NCBI GenBank assembly: GCA_964610175.1 | Contig: CAZSVE010000007.1 | Coordinates: 1 to 60,838 of the forward strand | Source of the DNA: CAZSVE01 sp964610175 | Lineage (GTDB): Bacteria > Pseudomonadota > Gammaproteobacteria > HK1 | DNA length: 60,838 nucleotides | Direction: 5' to 3' | Shown here: piece after piece, positions 17,214 to 25,716 of the stretch | Layout of the letters: each line of letters begins with the position of its first letter | Position numbering within the stretch: position 1 is the first letter of the stretch | The notes under the pieces: generated by a model | Seen by the model: the letters and a program-made list of their open reading frames with translations, nothing else | Databases searched by the model: none | What the model was told of the DNA's origin: nothing | Program-made: the position numbers and the translations under genes

Positions 17214-18635
17214 TTACGGCTCTCTGATGCTCTCGTCCAGGGCCCGAATGACGGGATAGAGGAAATAGGAGATTACCTTTCGTTTTCCGATATTTATCTC
17301 GGAGGTTAGTGTCATTCCGGGCAGTAGCCTGAAGTCGTCCGGGACGTCTTCCAGCCTGGTGGTAAGCAAGGTGATCTTGGCACGAAAGAATGCCTCTTCC
17401 CTGCCGAGGACCTCTCGCGTAAAGGCGTCTCCACTGACCGTGCGCACGCGCCCTTTCAGGGTTCCATGGCGCTGGTACTGAAACGGGTCGAGCTTGATGC
17501 GCACGCTGTCGTCGATCCTGATCCTGCCGATATCCTTGGAGGAGATTTCCACTTCCGCCTCCAGAGGCACATCCACGGGAACCAGGGTTATCAGGGTTTC
17601 GGCCTCCCGGATCACGGAACCGACGGAACGTTTCGCCACATCGAGCACCACGGCATCCACGGGAGAATGTAAGGTGACGAGACTGTTGAGGCGTTGTGCC
17701 TTGCGTAGTTGTTCCTCGACGCTGATCTTTTCCAGGCGTTGTTCGGAGAGTTTTGCGCCGATTTCCTGCATCCATTGCGCGATGAACGCCTCGCGGTTGG
17801 CCCGTTCGGTGGCAAGCTCGTGCAATATCTCTTTCCTTTCCCGGTCAAGTCGCGTCAATTCCGTTTGGTTCTCCATGCGATGCTCTCTGGCCATGAGGAG
17901 TTTCAGGTTGGACCCTTGCCTGGCGCGCGTCATCTTTTCGTACATGGCTTCTATATCCTTCAGAACCGCGACACGTTCCTTATATCCCTCTTTGTGGTGG
18001 TGGTTGGTCTCCAGTTTCGCGATGAGTCGCTGGATATTGTTATCGAAGGCAGCGATTTTGCTTCGATACTGGGACTGCCTGCGCGTATATATCTGGTATT
18101 CGATGGACTGGGCCTGGGATGCGTCGGGCCCTGGCGGGGGAAGTGGATCGTTATCGAGTTCTTTGTGCAATCTGTCGACGGCGTGGGTGAGGCCATGGAA
18201 CCTTTCCTTCAACCTCACTACATCGGACTTGGAAAAGGTCGGATCCAGGGTGGCCAATACCTGGCCTGCGTCTATGATTCGACCCACCCTGGCGTCCAGG
18301 GTACGGATCACCGAAGTGGTCAATGGCTGGACGACGACCGTGGCCGCCGTGGTAATCAGCTTCCCTGGCCCGGTGATGATGCGATCCACTTCGGCCAGCG
18401 ACGCCCAGAGAATAACACTGGTTATCAGGGATAGTATTGCATATAGGGTCCATCTTGCCCCGCCGGGGAGGGAACGATGCTCCAATACCACGGCGTCCGG
18501 CTGAAATTCGAGCAGTTCTTTCCTGGTAGGTACGGGGAGGGTGGAAGATGGGGGAGGCGCGACCTTCGCATCGCCGACAGCCGGATCCGCCGTGCCAGTC
18601 GTCTCCGTCGGCGTTATTTCGTCTGCTGCTTTCAT
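17214..18635 (-). CDS. HlyD family type I secretion membrane fusion protein
   Basis: A 473-residue periplasmic adaptor linking an inner-membrane ABC exporter to TolC. Residues 1-55 are cytoplasmic and Pro/Thr-rich. One membrane helix follows (YAILSLITSVILWASLAEVD, residues 65-84), then the lipoyl half-motif ITGPGKLITTAATVVVQPL and ARVGRIIDAGQVLATLD. A long alpha-helical hairpin spans about residues 140-290. The second lipoyl half and beta-barrel are LHSPVDAVVLDVAKRSVG and PGMTLTSEINIGKRKVISYF near the C-terminus, the HlyD signature. It ends IRALDESIREP as in RTX-type systems. The expected ABC partner and substrate genes are absent. Confidence 0.9.
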   Translation of the reverse strand: MKAADEITPTETTGTADPAVGDAKVAPPPSSTLPVPTRKELLEFQPDAVVLEHRSLPGGARWTLYAILSLITSVILWASLAEVDRIITGPGKLITTAATVVVQPLTTSVIRTLDARVGRIIDAGQVLATLDPTFSKSDVVRLKERFHGLTHAVDRLHKELDNDPLPPPGPDASQAQSIEYQIYTRRQSQYRSKIAAFDNNIQRLIAKLETNHHHKEGYKERVAVLKDIEAMYEKMTRARQGSNLKLLMAREHRMENQTELTRLDRERKEILHELATERANREAFIAQWMQEIGAKLSEQRLEKISVEEQLRKAQRLNSLVTLHSPVDAVVLDVAKRSVGSVIREAETLITLVPVDVPLEAEVEISSKDIGRIRIDDSVRIKLDPFQYQRHGTLKGRVRTVSGDAFTREVLGREEAFFRAKITLLTTRLEDVPDDFRLLPGMTLTSEINIGKRKVISYFLYPVIRALDESIREP

Positions 18636-18738
18636 CTTCGGTCGCGGCTATGGTGGAGTCGAGTCTATCCTGCTTCGAGGGCACCATACGCAAGGATGGC
18701 ACAAAAAAGCAGCGCGATGACGAAAAGCGCTGCCGTAT

Positions 18739-18829
18739 CCGACAAAGCATGATTTGGTATTTGGCAGCGCAAAACTGGTTTTTGTAAAACTTGACGCATT
18801 CGTGAAGCTGAGCGGGAAATAAACGAATA
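18739..18829 (+). repeat. R1 repeat lacking its first end
   Basis: Starts at CCGACAAAGCATGATTTGG. The stem is CAAAA-CTGGT-TTTTG, and the repeat ends GCGGGAAATAAACG. Confidence 0.75.
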
Positions 18830-19036
18830 TCTGCTTGGATTCAACCCGAATCGGGTGTTGGCGTGGATGAAGGAACGTCCTCGTCTACGATATCTTCCCC
18901 GCGGTGCCAAAATGATGATTGTAGAAACGCGGATACCTTCCATATTTCCACGATGGTTTCCGGGATCCGTTGAAAATATGGCAACAGGAGCATTGGTGAT
19001 ATAAGTGCCGTGCAAATGCGTCGAGTTTTCCGAAAC

Positions 19037-19205
19037 CGTCGGAATCCTTGAACCAACCCCGAGGATGGATTCTTGACGCGGATCGATGAAAAATACCCAT
19101 GCTGTCTCTGTCGCTGGCCTGTCCCAGGCTCGAATATCACACAGGAGACGAAAACACATCCGGTCTTCGTTCGCCACCCGAAAGCCTCGGAGACGATCCC
19201 TTTGG
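19037..19205 (-). repeat. R4 repeat (about 165 bp), copy 1
   Basis: On the minus strand it reads GAGGCTTTCGGGTGGCGAAC, then GAAGACCGG..TCTTCGTCTCC and AATCCATCCTCGGGGTTGG. It matches 26895-27058 along its length with many small differences. Confidence 0.7.
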
Positions 19206-19397
19206 GCGATCCATTTAGACATAATGTTTTGCCCTTACTCGAAAAATCTCGAGAAAAACGCACAAAAATCTGTGGTTCGTCATTTTTCGCTGCGCGAGAA
19301 ATCCTTCGCGTTCGGGGTGTCCGCCAAGTCGGAAGATCTCTCCCTTCGGTCGAGATGACAGGGGAGTGCTTGGATTGACGATGGCATCATCCAAATG

Positions 19398-19511
19398 TTT
19401 TGGTTCCGGCTTTGCCGGGTTGGATATCGGAAAACCAAAAATCCCGAGAAAACCGGTGCGTGCGCCAAGACCCATCCCGCTTCGGTCCTGGCGCGAAGCG
19501 CTAACATGTTC
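19398..19511 (+). repeat. R2 repeat upstream of the rhomboid gene
   Basis: Full copy from TTTGGTTCCGGCTTTGCCGG to CGCGAAGCGCTAACATGTTC. It ends 38 bases before the ATG at 19550, co-oriented. Confidence 0.85.
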
Positions 19512-19549
19512 TGGTCGCAGCCAACAGCCCACGCTAAGAAAATATTCCA

Positions 19550-20113
19550 ATGAAATACATTCTCTCTACTAGATTCGGTCCCGCCATTGCACTCGTCGCC
19601 GTCGTTTGGATCATCGAGATCGCCAATCTGTTCATGGGACACTATCTATCCCTGTTCGGTATTCTTCCGCGTACGGTGCAAGGGCTAATAGGCATCCCAT
19701 TCGCCCCTTTTCTGCATGTGGGTCCGATCCATGCCGCATTGAATACCGTACCGCTGTTGATACTTGGCAGTTTCGTCAGCTTACGCGGGGTGCGAACCTA
19801 CCTGGCCGTGTCCGCCATGGTGGTGTTCCTTTCGGGCAGCGCGGTATGGTTATTGGGGCGTTCGTCGTACCACCTGGGCGCGAGTGCCCTTGTCTTCGGA
19901 TACTTCGGTTTTCTGGTGGCTCGTGGCTGGTATGAGCGCGGTTTCCTTTCCCTGGCGGTGGCTGCCATTACGATCTTGCTATACGGCGGGATCATCATTT
20001 GGGGAATACTTCCGGTGAGGAGCTATATTTCCTGGGAGGGACACCTCTTCGGATTGATCGCCGGGGTCGTCGCGGCGCGAATCTTGTCCAGGAGATATGG
20101 CAGGGAGCGATGA
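19550..20113 (+). CDS. rhomboid-family intramembrane serine protease
   Basis: 187 residues with six membrane helices. The catalytic pair is visible: Ser112 in the GASALVFGY motif of helix 4 and His165 in WEGHLFGLIAG of helix 6. The HVGPIHAALNT motif (His61, Asn65) of helix 2 stabilises the oxyanion, as in GlpG. The usual GASG is GASA here, which is found in some active members. By family it cleaves membrane helices of unknown substrates. The gene stands alone, with an R2 repeat just upstream. The start at 19550 gives the expected short N-terminus. Confidence 0.88.
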   Translation: MKYILSTRFGPAIALVAVVWIIEIANLFMGHYLSLFGILPRTVQGLIGIPFAPFLHVGPIHAALNTVPLLILGSFVSLRGVRTYLAVSAMVVFLSGSAVWLLGRSSYHLGASALVFGYFGFLVARGWYERGFLSLAVAAITILLYGGIIIWGILPVRSYISWEGHLFGLIAGVVAARILSRRYGRER

Positions 20114-20245
20114 TCGATAGCGATATCATCGATGGCGATCATCGGAACTCTTCTCTCCGAAACTGCCCATGTCGGTGGTGACTCCCTGGGATCGACTCCA
20201 TGGGATTGCCATGGTCTCGTGAATGGATTCCCATCGCCCCGAAAT

Positions 20246-20779
20246 TCACTCCCGCCAATATTCCGGTTTGTTCAGTTTGTCCGCGCACCGTACCGTTCCA
20301 CGGAATGCCCCGATGTCTTCTTGCCGAAACGCCAGGACCATCCAGGCATCGGCGTTTCTTTCCGGGATGGGATAGGGGGCGTCGAACCCGAGGACACCCG
20401 CGGGCCTGAAACCGTGGCGGGGATAGTATCGGGGATGGCCAAGGACGAAGACGAGATCGGTCCCGGATTCGGATAGAAGCCGTAGCCCCCGTTCCACGAG
20501 CCCGGTGCCGATGCCTTGCCGCTGTGCGTCGGGGACCACCGCGAGCGGCGCGAGGAGCGAAATCGACAGAGGGGCTTCGGGGGCAAGATGTGCCTTGGTA
20601 AACAGAATGTGTCCAACGGCCCGGTCTTCCCGGAAGGCAACCAGGGAAAGAATCGGTTTCGCACTTGCATCCCCCAGGAGATCACAGACCAGATCGGCCT
20701 CCTCCATGGACCCGAAGGCGGCGCGTTCCACGGACAAAATATTTTCCAGGTCCGAATCCTGGGCGGTTCGTATGATCAT
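20246..20779 (-). CDS. GNAT family N-acetyltransferase (YhbS-like)
   Basis: 177 residues with the GNAT fold that transfers acetyl from acetyl-CoA. Motif A, the CoA-binding loop, is LAPLAVVPDAQRQGIGTGLV near residues 80-99 (Q/RxxGxG as QRQGIG). The N-terminal IIRTAQDSDLENILSVERAA and the YYPRHGFRPAGV region match the YhbS subgroup. The start at 20779 gives the usual MIIR opening; the longer frame to 20848 adds unrelated residues. The substrate is unknown. It lies 88 bases behind prs on the same strand and could be co-transcribed. Confidence 0.85.
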   Translation of the reverse strand: MIIRTAQDSDLENILSVERAAFGSMEEADLVCDLLGDASAKPILSLVAFREDRAVGHILFTKAHLAPEAPLSISLLAPLAVVPDAQRQGIGTGLVERGLRLLSESGTDLVFVLGHPRYYPRHGFRPAGVLGFDAPYPIPERNADAWMVLAFRQEDIGAFRGTVRCADKLNKPEYWRE

Positions 20780-20867
20780 TTTAGAGAGATAGCCACCTTC
20801 CTCGGGGTATCGGAATCGACGAATCGGCGCAAACCCTGTCGTTACCAACGTGTTTGCCTAGTGACAC

Positions 20868-21800
20868 CTAATAGGATAAACGGGTCACGGACTCCCCCAC
20901 GTGTACATTCCGAATAACGGTAGCCAGGCGCTCGGCCACGGAAACGACGGTAATGCGATCGATCTGTTTTTCCACCGGTAATGGGATGGTATCGGTGCAG
21001 ATGATCTCGGTCAGCTTGGAGCGATTGATGCGCTCTACTGCCGGTCCCGATAACACCGGGTGTGTCACCGCGGCGCGGACGCTGCGTGCCCCGCTGGTAA
21101 TCAGGAGATCCACAGCTTCGGATAATGTACCCCCCGTGTCGATCATGTCGTCGATGATGAGGCAGTCCCGATCTCGGACGTCACCGATGAGCTGCATGGA
21201 TTTCGCCTTGTCGCCACGTCGGTCGATCAAGGCCATGGTTCCACCCAATCCCATGCCGAACCGGCTTACCCGCTCCACGCCGCCGGCGTCGGGGGACACC
21301 ACTACCGACTCCGGCAAATCGAGTTCCCGCAGGCGTTCGATCAATAAGGGCGCGGCCTGAAGATGATCCACGGGCAAGTCGAAAAAGCCCTGTAATTGAC
21401 CGGCATGAAAGTCGATGGTGATAACGCGATCGAGCCCCACGGAGCTTAGGGCGTTTGCCACGACCTTGGCCGAGATCGGCGTCCTTGGATGCGTGACGCG
21501 ATCCTGGCGACCGTAGCCCAGATAAGGAATAACGGCATTGATACGCCCGGCCGAGGCGCGTCGGCAGGCGTCGATCATCAACAGCAGTTCCATGAGGTGG
21601 TCATTGGCGGGATAGCAGATGGACTGCAAAAGGAAGACGTCATGACTGCGAACGCTTTCGTTGATCCTGACGTCTACTTCTCCATCGGGGAAACGTTTTA
21701 CGTCGGCGTTGCCCATTTCCACAGCAAGGAAGCGTGCGACTTCACTGGCGAGATCGGGAATGGAGCTGCCGCAAAATAGCTTGGGTGGTAGTAACATCAT
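20868..21800 (-). CDS. prs: divergent ribose-phosphate pyrophosphokinase (PRPP synthetase)
   Basis: 310 residues with the PRPP synthetase fold. It has the N-terminal FPDGEVDVRINESV, the ATP-site block PYLGYGRQDR, VITIDFHAGQLQGFFDLPVD, and the PRPP-binding loop DDMIDTGGTLSEA (about residues 217-229). The enzyme makes PRPP from ribose 5-phosphate and ATP. The catalytic flexible loop, normally IDKRRP with essential Lys194 and Arg196 in E. coli, reads IDRRGD here, so both key residues are changed. It may be a slower or repurposed homologue. It is also not next to ispE and tRNA-Gln, the usual place. The true activity is uncertain. Confidence 0.82.
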   Translation of the reverse strand: MMLLPPKLFCGSSIPDLASEVARFLAVEMGNADVKRFPDGEVDVRINESVRSHDVFLLQSICYPANDHLMELLLMIDACRRASAGRINAVIPYLGYGRQDRVTHPRTPISAKVVANALSSVGLDRVITIDFHAGQLQGFFDLPVDHLQAAPLLIERLRELDLPESVVVSPDAGGVERVSRFGMGLGGTMALIDRRGDKAKSMQLIGDVRDRDCLIIDDMIDTGGTLSEAVDLLITSGARSVRAAVTHPVLSGPAVERINRSKLTEIICTDTIPLPVEKQIDRITVVSVAERLATVIRNVHVGESVTRLSY

Positions 21801-22203
21801 GATATCTGGCTGTCTGCTTCAGTGATTTTTCGAGTGATTTCGTTCGGTGCGAGCGCAGCTCCCAACGAGGCCTGCCTTGGTTTTTTGACGCGTGGTTCTC
21901 GGCATCTGGGTTGCCATGGACTCGGAGTGTGTCCTGGACTGGAAGTATCCCTGCTCCGAGACCCTGGAGGAAAGTTTACCATAGGCGAAGACCATAGCCG
22001 GAACCGAACTTGTCGATTTCCGGCTCATCGCAAACAAGTCGAATTGTACGAAACGCCAGTCTTGCGTTACCGATGCCGGGTTATGTCGGTTCGAGGCGGG
22101 GAGACTACAGGTTCGCGAGGGACGGGTATGGCTGGATGGGGTATCGGTGTAGCGGATCGCCCTTTTCGGAAAACGCCGCTGAAATCGGGATCTCCCAGGA
22201 ACA
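21801..22203. other. spacer with partial R1
   Basis: A 403-base spacer between minus-strand prs (upstream side) and the hypX stop. It holds a partial R1 (22010-22097) and no supported gene. Confidence 0.55.
22010..22097 (-). repeat. partial R1 repeat
   Basis: TTCCGGCTCATCGCAAACAA to TTATGTCGGTTCGAGG; the CTAG end is missing. Confidence 0.65.
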
Positions 22204-23970
22204 CTATCCATCCACGACGCGATGCCTGGCGAGGCGAAGCGGTGTCGCGGCAGGGCGAATCTTATGCACGAAGTTGCGTCGCGCCGTGTGGAAATCGACG
22301 CCACACTGGGGATAGATGTGATTGGGGTCATAAAGGCATTTTTTCATCTCGGCCAGCTCCTCTTCCCGATACGCAGTAAGCGGTTTTTTCTCCTCGTCCA
22401 ATCGACGTTGTTCCGCCTTCAATCGAATCTGCATGTCATAATCGGGGGCCCGGGCCAGTTGTTCGGCGAGCAGCGCCACATGGCGATAAAAGTCATAGCC
22501 ATCATTGTAGATGATGCCATCGATCGATAGGATGTCATGGGCCTCTTCGACGGTGATCGGCAAACAATTCTCGGTGAGATCCATGGCCTTTTCCTGCCCG
22601 ACCCATCTGGGCAGCAGATACGTCCAATATTCGGAGCCGTAAAGACCCATGGTTTTATAGTGGGGATTGAGGATGATGCCGTGGTGGGCATAGATTCGAT
22701 CGGCGGCCAGGGCCATGATTAGTCCGCCTGCCGCCGCGCTCCCCAGCATGGCGGAGACCACGAGGTGCGTATCGGTGGTGATGATTTCGTAAACGAGATC
22801 ATCGATGGCATTAATGTTCCTCCAGGCCTCCCGGGCCGGGTCTTCGGCGGCCTCGATGACACCGAGATGAATCCCATTGGACCAAAAATCCATGCCGCAT
22901 GACAACACGATGACCTTGGTAGGGCGTTTGCGCGCCGCCAGGAACGTGTCGCGAAGTCGATAGCATTTCTCGGTATCCATGGCGCCATTGTAGAAATCGA
23001 AGGCGAGATAACCCACGTCGTTTTCTTCGTGGTACCAAATTTCATTGTAGGTATCGGCGGAACCGAGACAAATGGCATCGAAGAACGATTCCTTGATGCC
23101 CCCTTTGTATAGGACATCCAAGGGACGCTCCGGCACATCTTTCAGCTTATCGGCCAATACCCTGGTGGCCGGTAATTTGAAATACCTTTCGCCCTCGGCG
23201 TCCCTCTTTCGCAGGTGCGATATCCACACCGCGCCATCGATGGCCGCGATACAAATGGCGTCCTGGCGCTTGGCGATGATCTGGCCGGGGTCTCCCAGCA
23301 GTCTCCCCTCGCGATGGATGCCATAGAGGTAATATTCCTCGTCCAATAAGGTATCCAACACGCCGGGTTGATTATCGGCGGAATAGACCTTCCTGATGAT
23401 GGTGTCCACGCCATCCCGTTTCCAATCGATCCTTCTATCTTTCTGGGTCATGGGGGGACGCAGTTTTCCCTTGACATCCGGATTGCCATAGTCCAGCGTC
23501 TCGGGGAAATAGATTCCGGTAGAGAAACGCTTGATCGTGTCCATGATCACCTCCATGCCTGCCTCCATGATTTCATACCGGTACATCCTCGCCTTGTCGA
23601 CGGGTCTGCGCTTGAAGGTCCTCGATGCCCAAATATCCCCGGTGTCCATGATTGCCGCGGCCTGCAACGCCGTGACACCCCACTCCTCCACATCTTCCAT
23701 CATGGCCCAATCCATGGACGACGGCCCTCTGTCTCCCTTGATCCCCGGATGGATGATGATACAGGTATGATTTTCCCAGATATCGTCCGGGATGCGATCC
23801 TTCAGAAAGGGACAGATGATAAGACTTGGCTTGAAGAGCAGAGCGGCCTGCCGCATCGCCTCATCGGATAGCGACAATTCCACGGAGACCTCGTGACCCA
23901 GGGCGGTCAACTCCCGATGGGCCCGTTGCGTCAGGCCATTGTATGCCGTCGCCATGAGCAAAATACGCAT
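22204..23970 (-). CDS. hypX: hydrogenase maturation protein HypX/HoxX
   Basis: 588 residues in two parts. Residues 1-270 are a formyltransferase-like domain that binds a tetrahydrofolate or formyl donor (IIHPGIKGDRGPSSMDWAMM; C-terminal piece FKRRPVDKARMYRYEIMEAG). Residues 300-560 are an enoyl-CoA hydratase/crotonase-like domain (GYLAFDFYNGAMDTEKC, VVSAMLGSAAAGGLIMALAA with the oxyanion glycine). This fusion is specific to HypX, which makes the CO ligand of [NiFe] hydrogenases under aerobic conditions. The length matches the family. GGGG nine bases before the ATG is a good ribosome site. No hydrogenase or other hyp gene is in the window, so it is an orphan here. Confidence 0.92.
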   Translation of the reverse strand: MRILLMATAYNGLTQRAHRELTALGHEVSVELSLSDEAMRQAALLFKPSLIICPFLKDRIPDDIWENHTCIIIHPGIKGDRGPSSMDWAMMEDVEEWGVTALQAAAIMDTGDIWASRTFKRRPVDKARMYRYEIMEAGMEVIMDTIKRFSTGIYFPETLDYGNPDVKGKLRPPMTQKDRRIDWKRDGVDTIIRKVYSADNQPGVLDTLLDEEYYLYGIHREGRLLGDPGQIIAKRQDAICIAAIDGAVWISHLRKRDAEGERYFKLPATRVLADKLKDVPERPLDVLYKGGIKESFFDAICLGSADTYNEIWYHEENDVGYLAFDFYNGAMDTEKCYRLRDTFLAARKRPTKVIVLSCGMDFWSNGIHLGVIEAAEDPAREAWRNINAIDDLVYEIITTDTHLVVSAMLGSAAAGGLIMALAADRIYAHHGIILNPHYKTMGLYGSEYWTYLLPRWVGQEKAMDLTENCLPITVEEAHDILSIDGIIYNDGYDFYRHVALLAEQLARAPDYDMQIRLKAEQRRLDEEKKPLTAYREEELAEMKKCLYDPNHIYPQCGVDFHTARRNFVHKIRPAATPLRLARHRVVDG

Positions 23971-24024
23971 ATCGATTTACCCCGAAATTCGAGCTGGAAA
24001 GGAAAATTCTCCGATCCGGAATGG

Positions 24025-24070
24025 TTAGCGAGGCCCTGCCTCGGACCGGACGAGGCCTGATTCGGCATGT
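24025..24070 (+). repeat. R1 fragment
   Basis: TTAGCGAGGCCCTGCCTCGG, then ACGAGGCCTGATTCGGCATG; only the first half is present. Confidence 0.55.
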
Positions 24071-24249
24071 TTTCGGCATGTTCAAGGAGCCCCGGTCGAT
24101 CGACGAAAGGGTATGCTTTTCGTTATCGCCACATAAGGCAGCGGTAAGGCAGGAAAGTGCCGAGAGTCGACCGAGTCTGGTACCATGATAAAATAAACCA
24201 GGCTCTTCGAAAAAATCTTTCATCGTTTTGTTCGAGATTTCACGGGGAA

Positions 24250-24379
24250 CGGACTGATATGTTTTAACTTGCAAGTAACTGTGCCAGAAAGGAAATTTTC
24301 TGGCACAGTTCTTGTCTAAAACATCAGACTTTGTGTTTTAACACTTTTAAGTTACGCAGCAAGTTAAAACATGAAGTCT
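24250..24379 (-). repeat. R3 double-hairpin element, copy 1
   Basis: On the minus strand this 130-base element is identical to 60540-60669. It has imperfect terminal inverted repeats sharing ATGTTTTAACTTG, a left hairpin (AGACTT..GTTTTAAC) and a right hairpin built on AACTGTGCCAGAAA. This is MITE-like, and no transposase is inside. Confidence 0.88.
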
Positions 24380-24558
24380 ATCGGTTGCCAAAGGGAAGGG
24401 AACCATTGTCGCCCGAGAAACCCACGAACGCCTAAGAATGACCACCTTGCCACTCGGGCACCCGGGGCGACGCTTCCGGAAGTACCGTGGTCGATATCGT
24501 TCAATACCGAAACCAGCGGCCCCTCGTAAGATACCATTCTGTTTGCGACAACATCCCC

Positions 24559-25329
24559 ATGAAGGCCATGATCCTGGCAGCAGGTAGGGGGGAAAGGATG
24601 CGGCCTCTTACCGACACCATTCCAAAACCATTGCTCCCCGTGGGTGGTCGGCCCTTGGTGGCGCGCCTCATCGGTCGTCTGATCCGCGAGGGGTATGCAG
24701 ACATCGTCGTCAACCATGCCTATCTGGGCGCCCATATCGAGAAAGCCCTGGGCGATGGACGGAAATTCGGGGCCCGTATTCGCTATTCCAGGGAACAAGT
24801 CGGTGCCCTCGATACCGGGGGCGGAATCCGCAATGCCCTGCCATTGTTGGGCGAGGACCCCTTTCTCGTCGTCAACGGCGATATCTGGACGGATTATCCC
24901 TTTTCGCGGCTCATGAACGAGCCCCGCCACTTGGCGCACCTCGTTCTGGTCACTAACCCATCCCACAATAGAAAGGGCGACTTCGGACTGATCCCCTCCC
25001 CTATTACCAAGCTGCCGGCAGGCCGGGGGGGCATCGGTGATTGGCCGGTCTCGCATGAGAAGGTCTCGGATGGGCGCGTCTCGAACCAGGAAGGCGAACG
25101 GTTGACGTTCAGCGGATTGGGGGTTTATCGCCCCGAATTGTTTTTCGATTGGGAGGGGAACTTTCCGTTGGGACAGGTATTGCGCCACGCGGCGGATAGG
25201 GATGAAGTAACCGGGGAACGATACGCGGGCGATTGGCAGGATATCGGCACCCCGGAGCAATTGCGAAATTTGGTCGAGCGATTTCAGGGAAACGCGGCAG
25301 AGAAGATTTCCGACCCGTTGCTGTCATGA
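24559..25329 (+). CDS. murU: nucleotidyltransferase, MurU-like (N-acetylmuramate-1-phosphate uridylyltransferase type)
   Basis: 256 residues with a sugar-nucleotide transferase fold. It has the signature LAAGRGERMRPLTDTIPKPL at residues 6-25, VVNHAYLGAHIEKAL, the acceptor-site block ALDTGGGIRNALPLLG, and VVNGDIWTDYPF with the metal-binding Asp. This set is that of MurU, which activates recycled MurNAc-1-phosphate. A Gly/Ser-rich insert (near residues 155-185) is longer than usual. The start at 24559 opens directly with MKAMILAAGRG, and the longer frame adds unrelated residues. Its usual partner kinase amgK is not adjacent. Other NTP-transferases such as a mannose-1-phosphate enzyme are possible. 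Confidence 0.82.
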   Translation: MKAMILAAGRGERMRPLTDTIPKPLLPVGGRPLVARLIGRLIREGYADIVVNHAYLGAHIEKALGDGRKFGARIRYSREQVGALDTGGGIRNALPLLGEDPFLVVNGDIWTDYPFSRLMNEPRHLAHLVLVTNPSHNRKGDFGLIPSPITKLPAGRGGIGDWPVSHEKVSDGRVSNQEGERLTFSGLGVYRPELFFDWEGNFPLGQVLRHAADRDEVTGERYAGDWQDIGTPEQLRNLVERFQGNAAEKISDPLLS

Positions 25330-25445
25330 AGCGCGGTTTACGGGATGATGAAAAATACGATTTTTCATCATCCCGCCAGTTTGTTCATTTCCCGTTCGTT
25401 TATGCCTCCTCGAAAAATTCGTGGGTAGATTTTGGGACAGGCAGA

Positions 25446-25498
25446 TTGTCAAGGGTATTTGCGCCAGGGTATTTTCGCCAGGGTATTTTCGCCAGGAA
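25446..25498. repeat. 14-base tandem repeat, about 3 units
   Basis: GCCAGGGTATTTTC is repeated with small changes between 25456 and 25498, preceded by a related GGTATTT. Confidence 0.65.
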
Positions 25499-25563
25499 CG
25501 CCCGTCACTGGGCGCCCCCGCACAGACCCGGACGTGCGGTTTTCCCGCATCCGGTTCCTCGGT
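25497..25563 (-). mobile_element. solo group II intron domain V/VI relic
   Basis: On the minus strand it reads GAACCGGATGCGGGAAAACC, then GCACGTCCGG, a domain V hairpin with a GNRA-like loop. A GC-rich hairpin resembling domain VI follows (GGGGGCGCCC..GGGCGTTCC). No maturase or 5' part is nearby. It belongs to a different intron from the one at 6121. Confidence 0.7.
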
Positions 25564-25606
25564 CGTACTCGCTTTCGCGCAAGTGATTCCCCTTATGCCT
25601 GGCGAA

Positions 25607-25716
25607 CTAGCGAGGCTTGTGCTCGAACCGATAAAGCATGATCGAGCCTTGGTAAGGCGGAATGGTGCCTTATGGAACTTGATCCAATCGTAAAGCCGAG
25701 CGGGAAATAAACGAAT
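25607..25716 (+). repeat. R1 repeat, covariant variant
   Basis: Here the inner stem is TAAGGC..GCCTTA instead of CAAAAC..GTTTTG: both arms have changed together. It starts CTAGCGAGGCTTGTGCTCG and ends CGGGAAATAAACG. Confidence 0.88.

Larger units (their letters stand above)
18636..19549. other. 914-base gene-free region with R1, R4 and R2 repeats
   Basis: It contains R1 (18739-18829), R4 (19037-19205) and R2 (19398-19511). Several short frames cross it, but none has a ribosome site and family match. It looks like a graveyard of small elements. Confidence 0.6.

Noticed and set aside
24250..24379. CRISPR repeat or array at R3
   Set aside because: Single scattered copies without spacers or cas genes; the palindromes are far longer than CRISPR repeats.
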